This document shows, piece after piece, positions 48,838-60,164 of a stretch of DNA of 64,000 nt. This DNA is from Loripinus fragilis. Its lineage: Eukaryota; Mollusca; Bivalvia; Lucinida; Lucinidae. The DNA lies in the NCBI GenBank assembly GCA_964019695.1, contig OZ026514.1, positions 101,477,845 through 101,541,844 on the forward strand, written 5' to 3'. The position numbers were made by a program, and so were the translations under genes. The notes beneath the pieces were generated by a model, which was not told the DNA's origin, did not search any database, and worked only from the letters and a program-made list of their open reading frames with translations. The first letter of the stretch is position 1. Every line of letters begins with the position of its first letter.

Positions 48838-49789
48838 CATTTCTACAACATTTGAGACACTTTTTGGAAAATTGAATTTTTGACATAAATCGACAGGTGC
48901 GGACCTTACCAAATGTTAAAAATTTTGTACTATCTCAAAATGGGGTAAGAAAATATTTTTTGGCAAAATTATTTGTTCCACACATCAAAGGAAACATTTC
49001 TACATCATTTGAGGCAGTTTTTGGAAAATTGAATTTTTGACATAAATCGACAGGCGCGAACCTTACAAAATAGTGAAAATTTTGTACTATCTCAAAATGG
49101 GGTAAGAAAATATTTTTTGGCAAAATTATTTGTTCCACTCATCAAATGAAACATTTCTACAACATTTGGGGCAGTTTTTGGAAAATTGAATTTTTGACGG
49201 AAAATCGACAGGTGCGGACCTTTAAGTTACAAAATAGTGAAAATTTTGTACTATCTCAAACGGGGTAAGAAAATATTTTTTGGCAAAATTATTTGTTCCA
49301 CTCATCAAAAGAAACATTTCTATAATATTTGAGGCAGTTTTTGGAAAATTGAATTTTTGATAGAAAATCGACAGATGTGGACCTTACAAAATGGTGAAAA
49401 TTTTGTACTATCTCAAAATGGGGTAAGAAAATAATTTTTTAGCAAAATTATTTGTTCCACTCATCAAAAGAAACATTTCTATAACATTTGAGCCAGTTTT
49501 TGGAAAATTGAATTTTTGGCGGAAAATCGACAGGCACGGACCTTACAAAATAGTGAAAATTTTGTACTATCTTAAAATGGGGTAAGAAAATATTTTTGGC
49601 AAAATTATTTGTTCCACTCATCAAAAGAAACATTTCTACAATATTTGAGGCAGTTTTTGGAAAATTGAATTTTTTTCAGAAAATCGACAGATGTGGACCT
49701 TACAAAATGGTGAAAATTTTGTACTATCTCAAAATGGGGTAAGAAAATAATTTTTTAGCAAAATTATTTGTTCCACTCATCAAAAGAAA
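48838..49789. repeat. Last D1 plus a 5-monomer unit D2-P-T-C-(F/T)
   Basis: This holds the last D1 marker in the window (48838), then D2 48995, P 49152 (163 bp; one A lost in CAAACGGGG), T 49315, C 49474, and an F/T hybrid 49631-49789 that starts with TTTTTTTCAG and ends with AAAATGGTG and TAATTTTTTAGC. The next monomer is again D2, so D2-P-T-C-F is tandemly duplicated here with a 796 bp period. Confidence 0.88.
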
Positions 49790-51525
49790 CATTTCTACAT
49801 CATTTGAGGCAGTTTTTGGAAAATTGAATTTTTGACATAAATCGACAGGCGCGAACCTTACAAAATAGTGAAAATTTTGTACTATCTCAAAATGGGGTAA
49901 GAAAATATTTTTTGGCAAAATTATTTGTTCCACTCATCAAATGAAACATTTCTACAACATTTGGGGCAGTTTTTGGAAAATTGAATTTTTGACGGAAAAT
50001 CGACAGGCGCGGACCTTTAAGTTACAAAATAGTGAAAATTTTGTACTATTTCAAAACGGGGTAAGAAAATATTTTTTGGCAAAATTATTTGTTCCACTCA
50101 TCAAAAGAAACATTTCTATAATATTTGAGGCAGTTTTTGGAAAATTGAATTTTTGATAGAAAATCGACAGATGTGGACCTTACAAAATGGTGAAAATTTT
50201 GTACTATCTCAAAATGGGGTAAGAAAATAATTTTTTAGCAAAATTATTTGTTCCACTCATCAAAAGAAACATTTCTATAACATTTGAGCCAGTTTTTGGA
50301 AAATTGAATTTTTGGCGGAAAATCGACAGGCACGGACCTTACAAAATAGTGAAAATTTTGTACTATCTTAAAATGGGGTAAGAAAATATTTTTGGCAAAA
50401 TTATTTGTTCCACTCATCAAAAGAAACATTTCTACAATATTTGAGGCAGTTTTTGGAAAATTGAATTTTTTTCAGAAAATCGACAGATGTGGACCTTACA
50501 AAATAGTGAAAATTTTGTACTATCTCAAAATGGGGTAAAGAAATGTTTTTGGCAAAACTATTTGTTCCAATCATCAAAAGAAACATTTCTATAACATTTG
50601 GGGCAGTTTTTGGAAAATTGAATTTTTGACGGAAAATCGACAGGCGCGGACCTTACAAAATAGTGAAATTTTTGTACTATCTCAAAATGGGGTAAGAAAA
50701 TATTTTTTGGCAAAATAATTTGTTCCACTCATCAAAAGAAACATTTCTACAATATTTGAGGCAGTTTTTGGAAAATTGAATTTTTGACGGAAAATCGACA
50801 GGCGCGGACCTTACAAAATAATGAAAATTTTGTACTATCTCGAAATGGGGTAAGAAAATATTTTTTGGCAAAATTATTTGTTCCACTGGTCAAAAGAAAC
50901 ATTTCTACAACATTTGAGACACTTTTTGGAAAATTGAATTTTTGACATAAATCGACAGGTGCGAACCTTACCAAATGATGAAAATTTTGTACTATCTCAA
51001 AATAGGAGAAAATATTTTTTGGCAAAACTATTTGTTCCGCTCATCAAAAGAAACATTTCTACATCATTTGAGGCAGTATTTGGAAAATTGAATTTTTGAC
51101 GGAAAATCGACAGGCCGACTTACAAAATAGTGAAAATTTTGTACTATCTCAATATGGGGTAAGAAAATAATTTTTTAGCAAAATTATTTGTTCCACTCAT
51201 CAAAAGAAACATTTCTTCAACATTTGGGGCAGTTTTTGGAAAATTGAATTTTTGACTGAAAAGCGACAGGCGCGGACCTTTCAAAATAGTGAAAATTTTG
51301 TACTATCTCAAAATGAGGTAAGAAAATATTTTTCGTCAAAATTATTTGTTCCACTCATCAAAAGAAACATTTCTACAACATTTGAGGCAGTTTTTGGAAA
51401 ATTGAATTTTTGACGGAAAATCGACAGACGCGGACCTTACAAAATAGTGAAAATTTTGTACTATCTCAAAATGGGGTAAGAAAATATTTTTTGGCAAAAT
51501 TATTTGTTCCACTCATCTATAGAAA
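49790..51525. repeat. D1-less 11-mer, D2 to M
   Basis: D2-P-T-C-F-G-E-D3-S-Q-M' in canonical order but without D1. D3 is damaged near 51,001: AAAATAGGAGAAAAT replaces AAAATGGGGTAAGAAAAT (3 bp shorter), and it ends GGCAAAACTATTTG. Confidence 0.87.
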
Positions 51526-52671
51526 CATTTCTACAATATTTGAGGCAGTTTTTGGAAAATTGAATTTTTGACGGAAAATTGACAGGCGCGGACCTTACAA
51601 AATAGTGAAAATTTTGTACTATCTCAAAATGGGGTAAGAAAATATTTTTTGGCAAAATTATTTGTTCCACTCGTCAAAAGAAACATTTCTACAACATTTG
51701 AGACACTTTTTGGAAAATTGAATTTTTGACATAAATCGACAGGTGCGGACCTTACCAAATGTTGAAAATTTTGTACTATCTCAAAATGGGGTAAGAAAAT
51801 ATTTTTTGGCAAAATTATTTGTTCCACTCATCAAAGGAAACTTCTACATCATTTGAGGCAGTTTTTGGAAAATTGAATTTTTGACATAAATCGACAGGCG
51901 CGAACCTTACAAAATAGTGAAAATTTTGTACTATCTCAAAATGGGGTAAGAAAATATTTTTTGGCAAAATTATTTGTTCCACTCATCAAATGAAACATTT
52001 CTACAACATTTGGGGCAGTTTTTGGAAAATTGAATTTTTGACGGAAAATCGACAGGTGCGGACCTTTCAAAATAGTGAAAATTTTGTACTATCTCAAAAT
52101 GGGGTAAGAAAATAATTTTTTAGCAAAATTATTTGTTCCACTCATCAAAAGAAACATTTCTTCTACATTTGGGGCAGTTTTTGGAAAATTGAATTTTTGA
52201 CAGAAAATCTACAGGCGCGGACCTTACAAAATAGTGAAAATTTTGTACTATCTCAAAATGGGGTAAGAAAATATTTTTTGGCAAAATTATTTGTTCCACT
52301 TATCAAAAGAAACATTTCTACAATATTTGAGGCAGTTTTTGGAAAATTGAATTTTTGACAGAAAATCGACAGATGTGGACCTTACAAAATAGTGAAAATT
52401 TTGTACTATCTCAAAATGGGGTAAAGAAATGTTTTTGGCAAAACTATTTGTTCCAATCATCAAAAGAAACATTTCTATAACACTTGAGCCAGTTTTTGGA
52501 AAATTGAATTTTTGACGGAAAATCGACAGGCGCGGACCTTACAAAATAGTGAAAATTTTGTACTATCTCAAAATGGGGCAAGAAAATATTTTTTGGCAAA
52601 ATTATTTGTTCCACTCATCAAAAGAAACATTTCTACAACATTTGAGGCAGTTTTTGGAAAATTGAATTTTT

Positions 52672-52693
52672 GACGGAAAATCGACAGGCGCGC
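52672..52693. other. CpG cluster of the monomer (example copy)
   Basis: Four CpG dinucleotides lie within about 19 bp (at 52674, 52682, 52689 and 52691) in a monomer that is otherwise almost CpG-free. This is also the most variable part of the monomer. Alternative forms seen elsewhere are GACAG, GATGG, TTGAC, TCAAC, GGCACGG, GGTGCGG and AGATGTGG, most of which are CpG to TpG or CpA changes. Confidence 0.8.
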
Positions 52694-52697
52694 ACCT

Positions 52698-52720
52698 TAC
52701 AAAATAGTGAAAATTTTGTA
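52698..52720. other. Dyad-symmetric box of the monomer (example copy)
   Basis: TACAAAAT, 7 bases, then ATTTTGTA forms a perfect 8-bp inverted repeat at monomer positions 71-93. Overlapping it are a second dyad (ATTTTG, 8 bases, CAAAAT at 86-105), the palindrome AAAATTTT (83-90), and ATAGT...ACTAT (77-97). The box is nearly invariant through the array. The main exceptions are the D1 and D3 monomers, where TACAAAAT becomes TACCAAAT and the 8-bp arm is broken, and the T2-like monomers with ATTATGTA. Whether it is a protein-binding site or extrudes as a hairpin is inference. Confidence 0.75.
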
Positions 52721-55700
52721 CTATCTCAAAATGGGGTAAGAAAATATTTTTTGGCAAAATTATTTGTTCCACTCATCAAAAGAAACATTTCTACAACATT
52801 TGAGACACTTTTTGGAAAATTGAATTGATGACATAAAATCGACAGGCACGGACCTTACTAAATAGTGAAAATTTTGTACTATCTCAAAATGGGGTAAAGA
52901 AATGTTTTTGGCAAAACTATTTGTTCCACTCATCAAAAGAAACATTTCTACAACATTTGAGGCAGTTTTTGGAAAATTGAATTTTTGACAGAAAATCGAC
53001 AGGCGCGGACCTTACAAAATAGTGAAAATTTTGTACTATCTCAAAATGGGGTAAGAAAATATTTTTTGGCAAAATTATTTGTTCCACTCATCAAAAGAAA
53101 CATTTCTACAAGATTTGGGGCAGTTTTTTGAAAATTGAATTTTTGACGGAAAATCGACAGGCGCGCACCTTACAAAATAGTGAAAATTTTGTACTATCTC
53201 AAAATGGGGTAAAGAAATGTTTTTGGCAAAACTATTTGTTCCAATCATCAAAAGAAACATTTCTATAACACTTGAGCCAGTTTTTGGAAAATTGAATTTT
53301 TGGCGGAAAATCGACAGGCACGGACCTTACAAAATAGTGAAAATTTTGTACTATCTCAAAATGGGGTAAGAAAATATTTTTTGGCAAAATTATTTGTTCC
53401 ACTCATCAAATGAAACATTTCTACAACATTTGGGACAGTTTTTGGAAAATTGAATTTTTGACGGAAAATCGACAGGCGCGGACCTTACAAAATAGTGAAA
53501 ATTTTGTACTATCTCAAAATGGGGTAAGAAAATATTTTTTGGCAAAATTATTTGTTCCACTCATCAAAAGAAACATTTCTACAACATTTGAGACACTTTT
53601 TGGAAAATTGAATTGATGACATAAAATCGACAGGCGCGGACCTTACCAAATAGTGAAAATTTTGTACTATCTCAAAATGGGGTAAGAAAATATTTTTTGG
53701 CAAAATTATTTGTTCCACTCATCAAAAGAAACATTTCTACAATATTTGAGGCAGTTTTTGGAAAATTGAATTTTTGACAGAAAATCGACAGATGTGGACC
53801 TTACAAAATAGTGAAAATTTTGTACTATCTCAAAATGGGGTAAAAAAATGTTTTTGGCAAAACTATTTGTTCCACTCATCAAAAGAAACATTTCTACAAC
53901 ATTTGAGGCAGTTTTTGGAAAATTTAATTTTTGACGGAAAATCGACAGGCGCGACCCTTACAAAATAGTGAAAATTTTGTACTATCTCAAAATGGGGTAA
54001 GAAAATAATTTTTTAGCAAAGTTATTTGTTCCACTCATCAAAAGAAACATTTCTTCAACATTTGGGGCAGTTTTTTGAAAATTGAATTTTTGACAGAAAA
54101 TCGACAGGCGCGGACCTTACAAAATAGTGACAATTTTGTACTATCTCAAAATGGGGTAAGAAAATATTTTTTGGCAAAATTATTTGTTCCACTCATCAAA
54201 GAAACATTTCTACAACATTTGGGGCAGTTTTCGGAAAATTGAATTTTTGACGGAAAATCGACAGGCGCGGACCTTACAAAATAGTGAAAATTTTGTACTA
54301 TCTCAAAATGGGGTAAGAAAACATTTTTTGGCAAAATTATTTGTTCCACTTATCAAAAGAAACATTTCTACAATATTTGAGGCAGTTTTTGGAAAATTGA
54401 ATTTTTGACAGAAAATCGACAGATGTGGACCTTACAAAATAGTGAAAATTTTGTACTATCTCAAAATGGGGTAAAGAAAATTTTTGGCAAAACTATTTGT
54501 TCCAATCATCAAAAGAAACATTTCTTTAACACTTGAGCCAGTTTTTGGAAAATTGAATTTTTGGCGGAAAATCGACAGGCACGCACCTTACAAAATAGTG
54601 AAAATTTTGTACTATCTCAAAATGGGGTAAGAAAATATTTTTTGGCAAAATTATTTGTTCCACTCAACAAATGAAACATTTCTACAACATTTGGGACAGT
54701 TTTTGGAAAATTGAATTTTTGACGGAAAATCGACAGGCGCAACCCTTACAAAATAGTGAAAATTTTGTACTATCTCAAAATGGGGTAAGAAAATATTTTT
54801 TGGCAAAATTATATGTTCCACTCATCAAAGAAAACATTTCTACATCATTTGAGGCAGTTTTTGGAAAATTGAATTTTTGACGGAAAATCGACAGGCGCGA
54901 CCCTTACAAAATAGTGAAAATTTTGTACTATCTCAAAATGGGGTAAGAAAATAATTTTTTAGCAAAATTATTTGTTCCACTCATCAAAAGAAACATTTCT
55001 TCAACATTTGGGGCAATTTTTGGAAAAATGAATTTTTGACGGAAAATCGAAAGGCGCGGACCTTACAAAATAGTGAAAATTTTGTACTATCTCAAAATGG
55101 GGTAAGAAAATATTTTTTGGCAAAATTATTTGTTCCACTCATCAAATGAAACATTTCTACAACATTTGGGGCAGTTTTTGGAAAATTGAATTTTTGACGG
55201 AAAATCGACAGGCGCGGACCTTTCAAAATAGTGAAAATTTTGTACTATCTCAAAATGGGGTAAGAAAATATTTTTTGGCAAAATTATTTGTTCCACTCAT
55301 CAAAAGAAACATTTCTACAACATTTGGGGCAGTTTTTGGAAAATTGAATTTTTGACGGAAAATCGACAGGCGCGAACCTTTAAGTTACAAAATAGTGAAA
55401 ATTTTGTACTATCTCAAAATGGGGTAAGAAAATATTTTTTGGCAAAATTATTTGTTCCACTCATCAAATGAAACATTTCTACATTATTTGGGGCAGTTTT
55501 TGGAAAATTGAATTTTTGACGGAAAATCGACAGGCGCGAACCTTTCAAAATAGTGAAAATTTTGTACTATCTCAAAATGAGGTAAGAAAATATTTTTTGG
55601 CAAAATTATTTGTTCCACTCATCAAAAGAAACTTTCTACAATATTTGAGGCAGTTTTTGGAAAATTGAATTTTTGACAGAAAATCGACAGATGTGGACCT

Positions 55701-56102
55701 TACAAAATAGTGAAAATTTTGTACTATCTCAAAATGGGGTAAAAAAATGTTTTTGGCAAAACTATTTGTTCCACTCATCAAAAGAAACATTTCTTCAACA
55801 TTTGGGGCAGTTTTTGGAAAATTGAATTTTTGACAGAAAACCGACAGGCGCGGACCTTACAAAATAGTGAAAATTTTGTACTATCTCAAAATGGGGTAAG
55901 AAAATATTTTTTAGCAAAATTATTTGTTCCACTCATCAAAGAAACATTTCTACAACATTTGGGGCAGTTTTTGGAAAATTGAATTTTTGACGGAAAATCG
56001 ACAGGCGCGGACTTTACAAAATAGTGAAAATTTTGTACTATCTCAAAATGGGGTAAAGAAATGTTTTTTGGCATTATTATTTGTTCCATTTATCAAAAGA
56101 AA

Positions 56103-56256
56103 CATTTCTAGATTTGAGACACTTTTTGGAATATTGAATATTTGACGGAAAATCGGCAGGTGCGGACCTTACAAAATAGTGAAAATTTTGTACTATCTCA
56201 AAATGGGGTAAGAAATGTTTTTTGGCAAAATTATTTGTTCCAATCATCAAAAGAAA
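56103..56256 (+). repeat. Divergent 154-bp monomer (copy 2)
   Basis: This copy carries the same deletion and rare substitutions as 47104-47257, exactly 8,999 bp downstream, inside a longer shared block (about 56.01-56.85 kb). Confidence 0.9.
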
Positions 56257-57631
56257 CATTTCTACAACATTTGAGGCAGTTTTTGGAAAATTGAATTTTT
56301 AAAGGAAAATCGACAGGCACGGACCTTACAAAATAGTGAAAATTTTGTACTATCTCAAAATGGGGTAAGAAAATATTTTTTGGCAAAATTATTTGTTCCA
56401 CTCATCAAAAGAAACATTTCTACAACATTTGAGACACTTTTTGGAAAATTGAATTGATGAAATAAAATCGACAGGCACGGACCTTACCAAATAGTGAAAA
56501 TTTTGTACTATCTCAAAATGGGGTAAGAAAATATTTTTTGGCAAAATTATTTGTTCCACTCATCAAAAGAAACATTTCTACAATATTTGAGGCAGTTTTT
56601 GGAAAATTGAATTTTTGACAGAAAATCGACAGATGTGGACCTTACAAAATAGTGAAAATTTTGTAATATCTCAAAATGGGGTAAAGAAATGTTTTTGGCA
56701 AAACTATTTGTTCCACTCATCAAAAGAAACATTTCTACAACATTTGAGGCAGTTTTTGGAAAATTGAATTTTTGATGGAAAATCGACAGGCGCGACCCTT
56801 ACAAAATAGTGAAAATTTTGTACTATCTCAAAATGGGGTAAGAAAATAATTTTTGGCAAAGTTATTTGTTCCACTCATCAAAAGAAACATTTCTTTAACA
56901 CTTGAGCCAGTTTTTGGAAAATTGAATTTTTGGCGGAAAATCGACAGGCACGCACCTTACAAAATAGTGAAAATTTTGTTCTATCTCAAAATGGGGTAAG
57001 AAAATATTTTTTGGCAAAATTATTTGTTCCACTCATCAAATGAAACATTTCTACAACATTTGGGGCAGTTTTTGGAAAATTGAATTTTTGACGGAAAATC
57101 GACAGGTGCGGACCTTTCAAAATAGTGAAAATTTTGTACTATCTCAAAATGGGGTAAGAAAATGTTTTTGGCAAAACTATTTGTTCCAATCATCAAAAGA
57201 AACATTTCTATAACGTTTGAGCCAGTTTTTGGAAAATTGAATTTTTGGCGGAAAATCGACAGGCACGGACCTTACAAAATAGTAAAAATTTTGTACTATC
57301 TCAAAATGGGGTAAGAAAATATTTTTTGGCAAAATTATTTGTTCCACTCATCAAAAGAAACATTTCTACAACATTTGGGGCAGTTTTTGGAAAATTGAAT
57401 TTTTGACGGAAAATCGACAGGCGCTAACCTTACAAAATAGTGAAAATTTTGTACTATCTCAAAATGGGGTAAGAAAACATTTTTTGGCAAAATTATTTGT
57501 TCTACTCATCAAAAGAAACATTTCTACAATATTTGAGGCAGTTTTTGGAAAATTGAATTTTTGACAGAAAATCGACAGATGTGGACCTTACAAAATAGTG
57601 AAAATTTTGTACCATCTCAAAATGGGGAAAA

Positions 57632-60164
57632 AAATGTTTTTGGCAAAACTATTTGTTCCAATCATCAAAAGAAACATTTCTATAACACTTGAGCCAGTTT
57701 TTGGAAAATTGAATTTTTGGCGGAAAATCGACAGGCACGGACCTTACAAAATAGTGAAAATTTTGTACTATCTCAAAATGGGGTAAGAAAATATTTTTTG
57801 ACAAAATTATTTGTTCCACTCATCAAAAGAAACATTTCTACAACATTTGGGGCAGTTTTTGGTAAATTGAATTTTTGACGGAAAATCGACAGGCGCGGAC
57901 CTTACAAAATAGTGAAAATTTTGTACTATCTCAAAATGGGGTAAGAAAATGTTTTTTGGCAAAATTATTTGTTCCACTCATCAGAAGAAACATTTCTACA
58001 TCATTTGAGGCAGTTTTTGGAAAATTGAATTTTTGACGGAAAATCGACAGGCGCGACCCTTACAAAATAGTGAAAATTTTGTACTATCTCAAAATGGGGT
58101 AAGAAAATAATTTTTTAGCAAAATTATTTGTTCCACTCATCAAAAGAAACATTTCTTCAACATTTGGGGCAGTTTTTGGAAAATTTAATTTTTGACGGAA
58201 AATCGACAGGCGCGGACCTTACAAAATAGTGAAAATTTTGTACTATCTCAAAATGGGGTAAGAAAATATTTTCTGGCAAAATTATTTGTTCCACTCATCA
58301 AATGAAACATTTCTACAACATTTGGGGCAGTTTTTGGAAAATTGAATTTTTGACAGAAAATCGACAGGCGCGAAACCTTTCAAAATAGTGAAAATTTTGT
58401 ACTATCTCAAAATGAGGTAAGAAAATATTTTTTGGCAAAATTATTTGTTCCACTCATCAAAAGAACATTTCTACAACATTTGGGGCAGTTTTTGGAAAAT
58501 TGAATTTTTGACGGAAAATCGACAGGCGCGGACCTTTCAAAATAGTGAAAATTTTGTACTATCTCAAAATGGGGTAAGAAAATATTTTTTGGCAAAATTA
58601 TTTGTTCCACTCATCAAATGAAACATTTCTACAACATTTGGGGCAGTTTTTGGAAAATTGAATTTTTGACGGAAAATCGACAGGCGCGGCCTTTCAAAAT
58701 AGTGAAAATTTTGTACTATCTCAAAATGGGGTAAGAAAATATTTTTTGGCAAAATTATTTGTTCCACTCATCAAAAGAAACATTTCTATAATATTTGAGG
58801 CAGTTTTTGGAAAATTGAATTTTTGATAGAAAATCGACAGATGTGGACCTTACAAAATAGTGAAAATTATGTAATATCTCAAAATGGGGTAAAGAAATGT
58901 TTTTGGCAAAACTATTTGTTCCACTCATCAAAAGAAACATTTCTACAACATTTGAGGCAGTTTTTGGAAAATTGAATTTTTGATGGAAAATCGACAGGCG
59001 CGACCCTTACAAAATAGTGAAAATTTTGTACTATCTCAAAATGGGGTAAGAAAATAATTTTTGGCAAAGTTATTTGTTCCACTCATCAAAAGAAACATTT
59101 CTTTAACACTTGAGCCAGTTTTTGGAAAATTGAATTTTTGGCGGAAAATCGACAGGCACGCACCTTACAAAATAGTGAAAATTTTGTTCTATCTCAAAAT
59201 GGGGTAAGAAAATATTTTTTGGCAAAATTATTTGTTCCACTCAACAAATGAAACATTTCTACAACATTTGGGACAGTTTTTGGAAAATTGAATTTTTGAC
59301 GGAAAATCGACAGGCGCGACCCTTACAAAATAGTGAAAATTTTGTACTATCTCAAAATGGGGTAAGAAAATATTTTTTGGCAAAATTATTTGTTCCACTC
59401 ATCAAAGGAAACATTTCTACATCATTTGAGGCAGTTTTTGGAAAATTGAATTTTTGACGGAAAATCGACAGGCGCGACACTTACAAAATAGTGAAAATTT
59501 TGTACTATCTCAAAATGGGGTAAGAAAATAATTTTTTAGCAAAATTATTTGTTCCACTCATCAAAAGAAACATTTCTTCAACATTTGGGGCAATTTTTGG
59601 AAAAATGAATTTTTGACGGAAAATCGACAGGCGCGGACCTTACAAAATAGTGAAAATTTTGTACTATCTCAAAATGGGGTAAGAAAATATTTTTTGGCAA
59701 AATTATTTGTTCCACTCATCAAATGAAACATTTCTACAACATTTGGGGCAGTTTTTGGAAAATTGAATTTTTGACGGAAAATCGACAGGCGCGGACCTTT
59801 CAAAATAGTGAAAATTTTGTACTATCTCAAAATGAGGTAAGAAAATATTTTTTGGCAAAATTATTTGTTCCACTCATCAAAAGAAACATTTCTACAACAT
59901 TTGGGGCAGTTTTTGGAAAATTGAATTTTTGACGGAAAATCGACAGGCGCGGAACTTTAAGTTACAAAATAGTGAAAATTTTGTACTATCTCAAAATGGG
60001 GTAAGAAAATATTTTTTGGCAAAATTATTTGTTCCACTCATCAAAAGAAACATTTCTATAATATTTGAGGCAGTTTTTGGAAAATTGAATTTTTGATAGA
60101 AAATCGACAGATGTGGACCTTACAAAATAGTGAAAATTATGTACAATCTCAAAATGGGGTAAAG
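57632..60164. repeat. 16-monomer tandem duplication, copy 1 (2,533 bp)
   Basis: From AAATGTTTTTGGC at 57632 this segment repeats at offset 2,533. Shared rare markers are TTTTTTGACAAAAT, GGTAAATTG, CATCAGAAGAAAC, TATTTTCTGGC, GCGCGAAACC, AAAAGAACATTTC, GCGCGGCCTTTC, ATTATGTAATATC and TTTTGTTCTATC. Differences seen are GAAAATGTTTTTTGG near 57,950 and GCGCGACACTTAC near 59,475. Confidence 0.92.

Larger units (their letters stand above)
52628..52785 (+). repeat. Reference satellite monomer, 158 bp
   Basis: Chosen because it is close to the consensus; the only departure I see is GCGCGCACC where most copies have GCGCGGACC. Reading from CATTTCT as position 1: an AT-rich left part with TTTTTGG then AAAATT-G-AATTTT (positions 24-44); a CpG-rich segment (45-69); a highly conserved box starting TACAAAAT (71-109); the near-invariant GGGGTAAG (106-113); a T-rich run ending TTTTTTGGC (120-128); and TTGTTCC plus a variable CACTCATCAAAAG end (138-158). 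The consensus has about 50 G/C of 158. Confidence 0.95.
51526..57631. repeat. Heterogeneous satellite, about 39 monomers without a clear HOR
   Basis: Monomer variants are mixed with no repeated D1-M order. The start copies the D3-like/D2-like block of 38.2 kb (offset 13,427) with the GGAAACTTCTAC deletion. Variants more common here than elsewhere include AATTGATGACAT (about 52825, 53611; AATTGATGAAAT at 56453), TTTCTTTAACACTTG, CACTCAACAAATG and CATCAAAGAAAC. The segment also contains the second copy of the 47.0-47.85 kb block. It holds no gene or foreign insertion. Confidence 0.85.
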
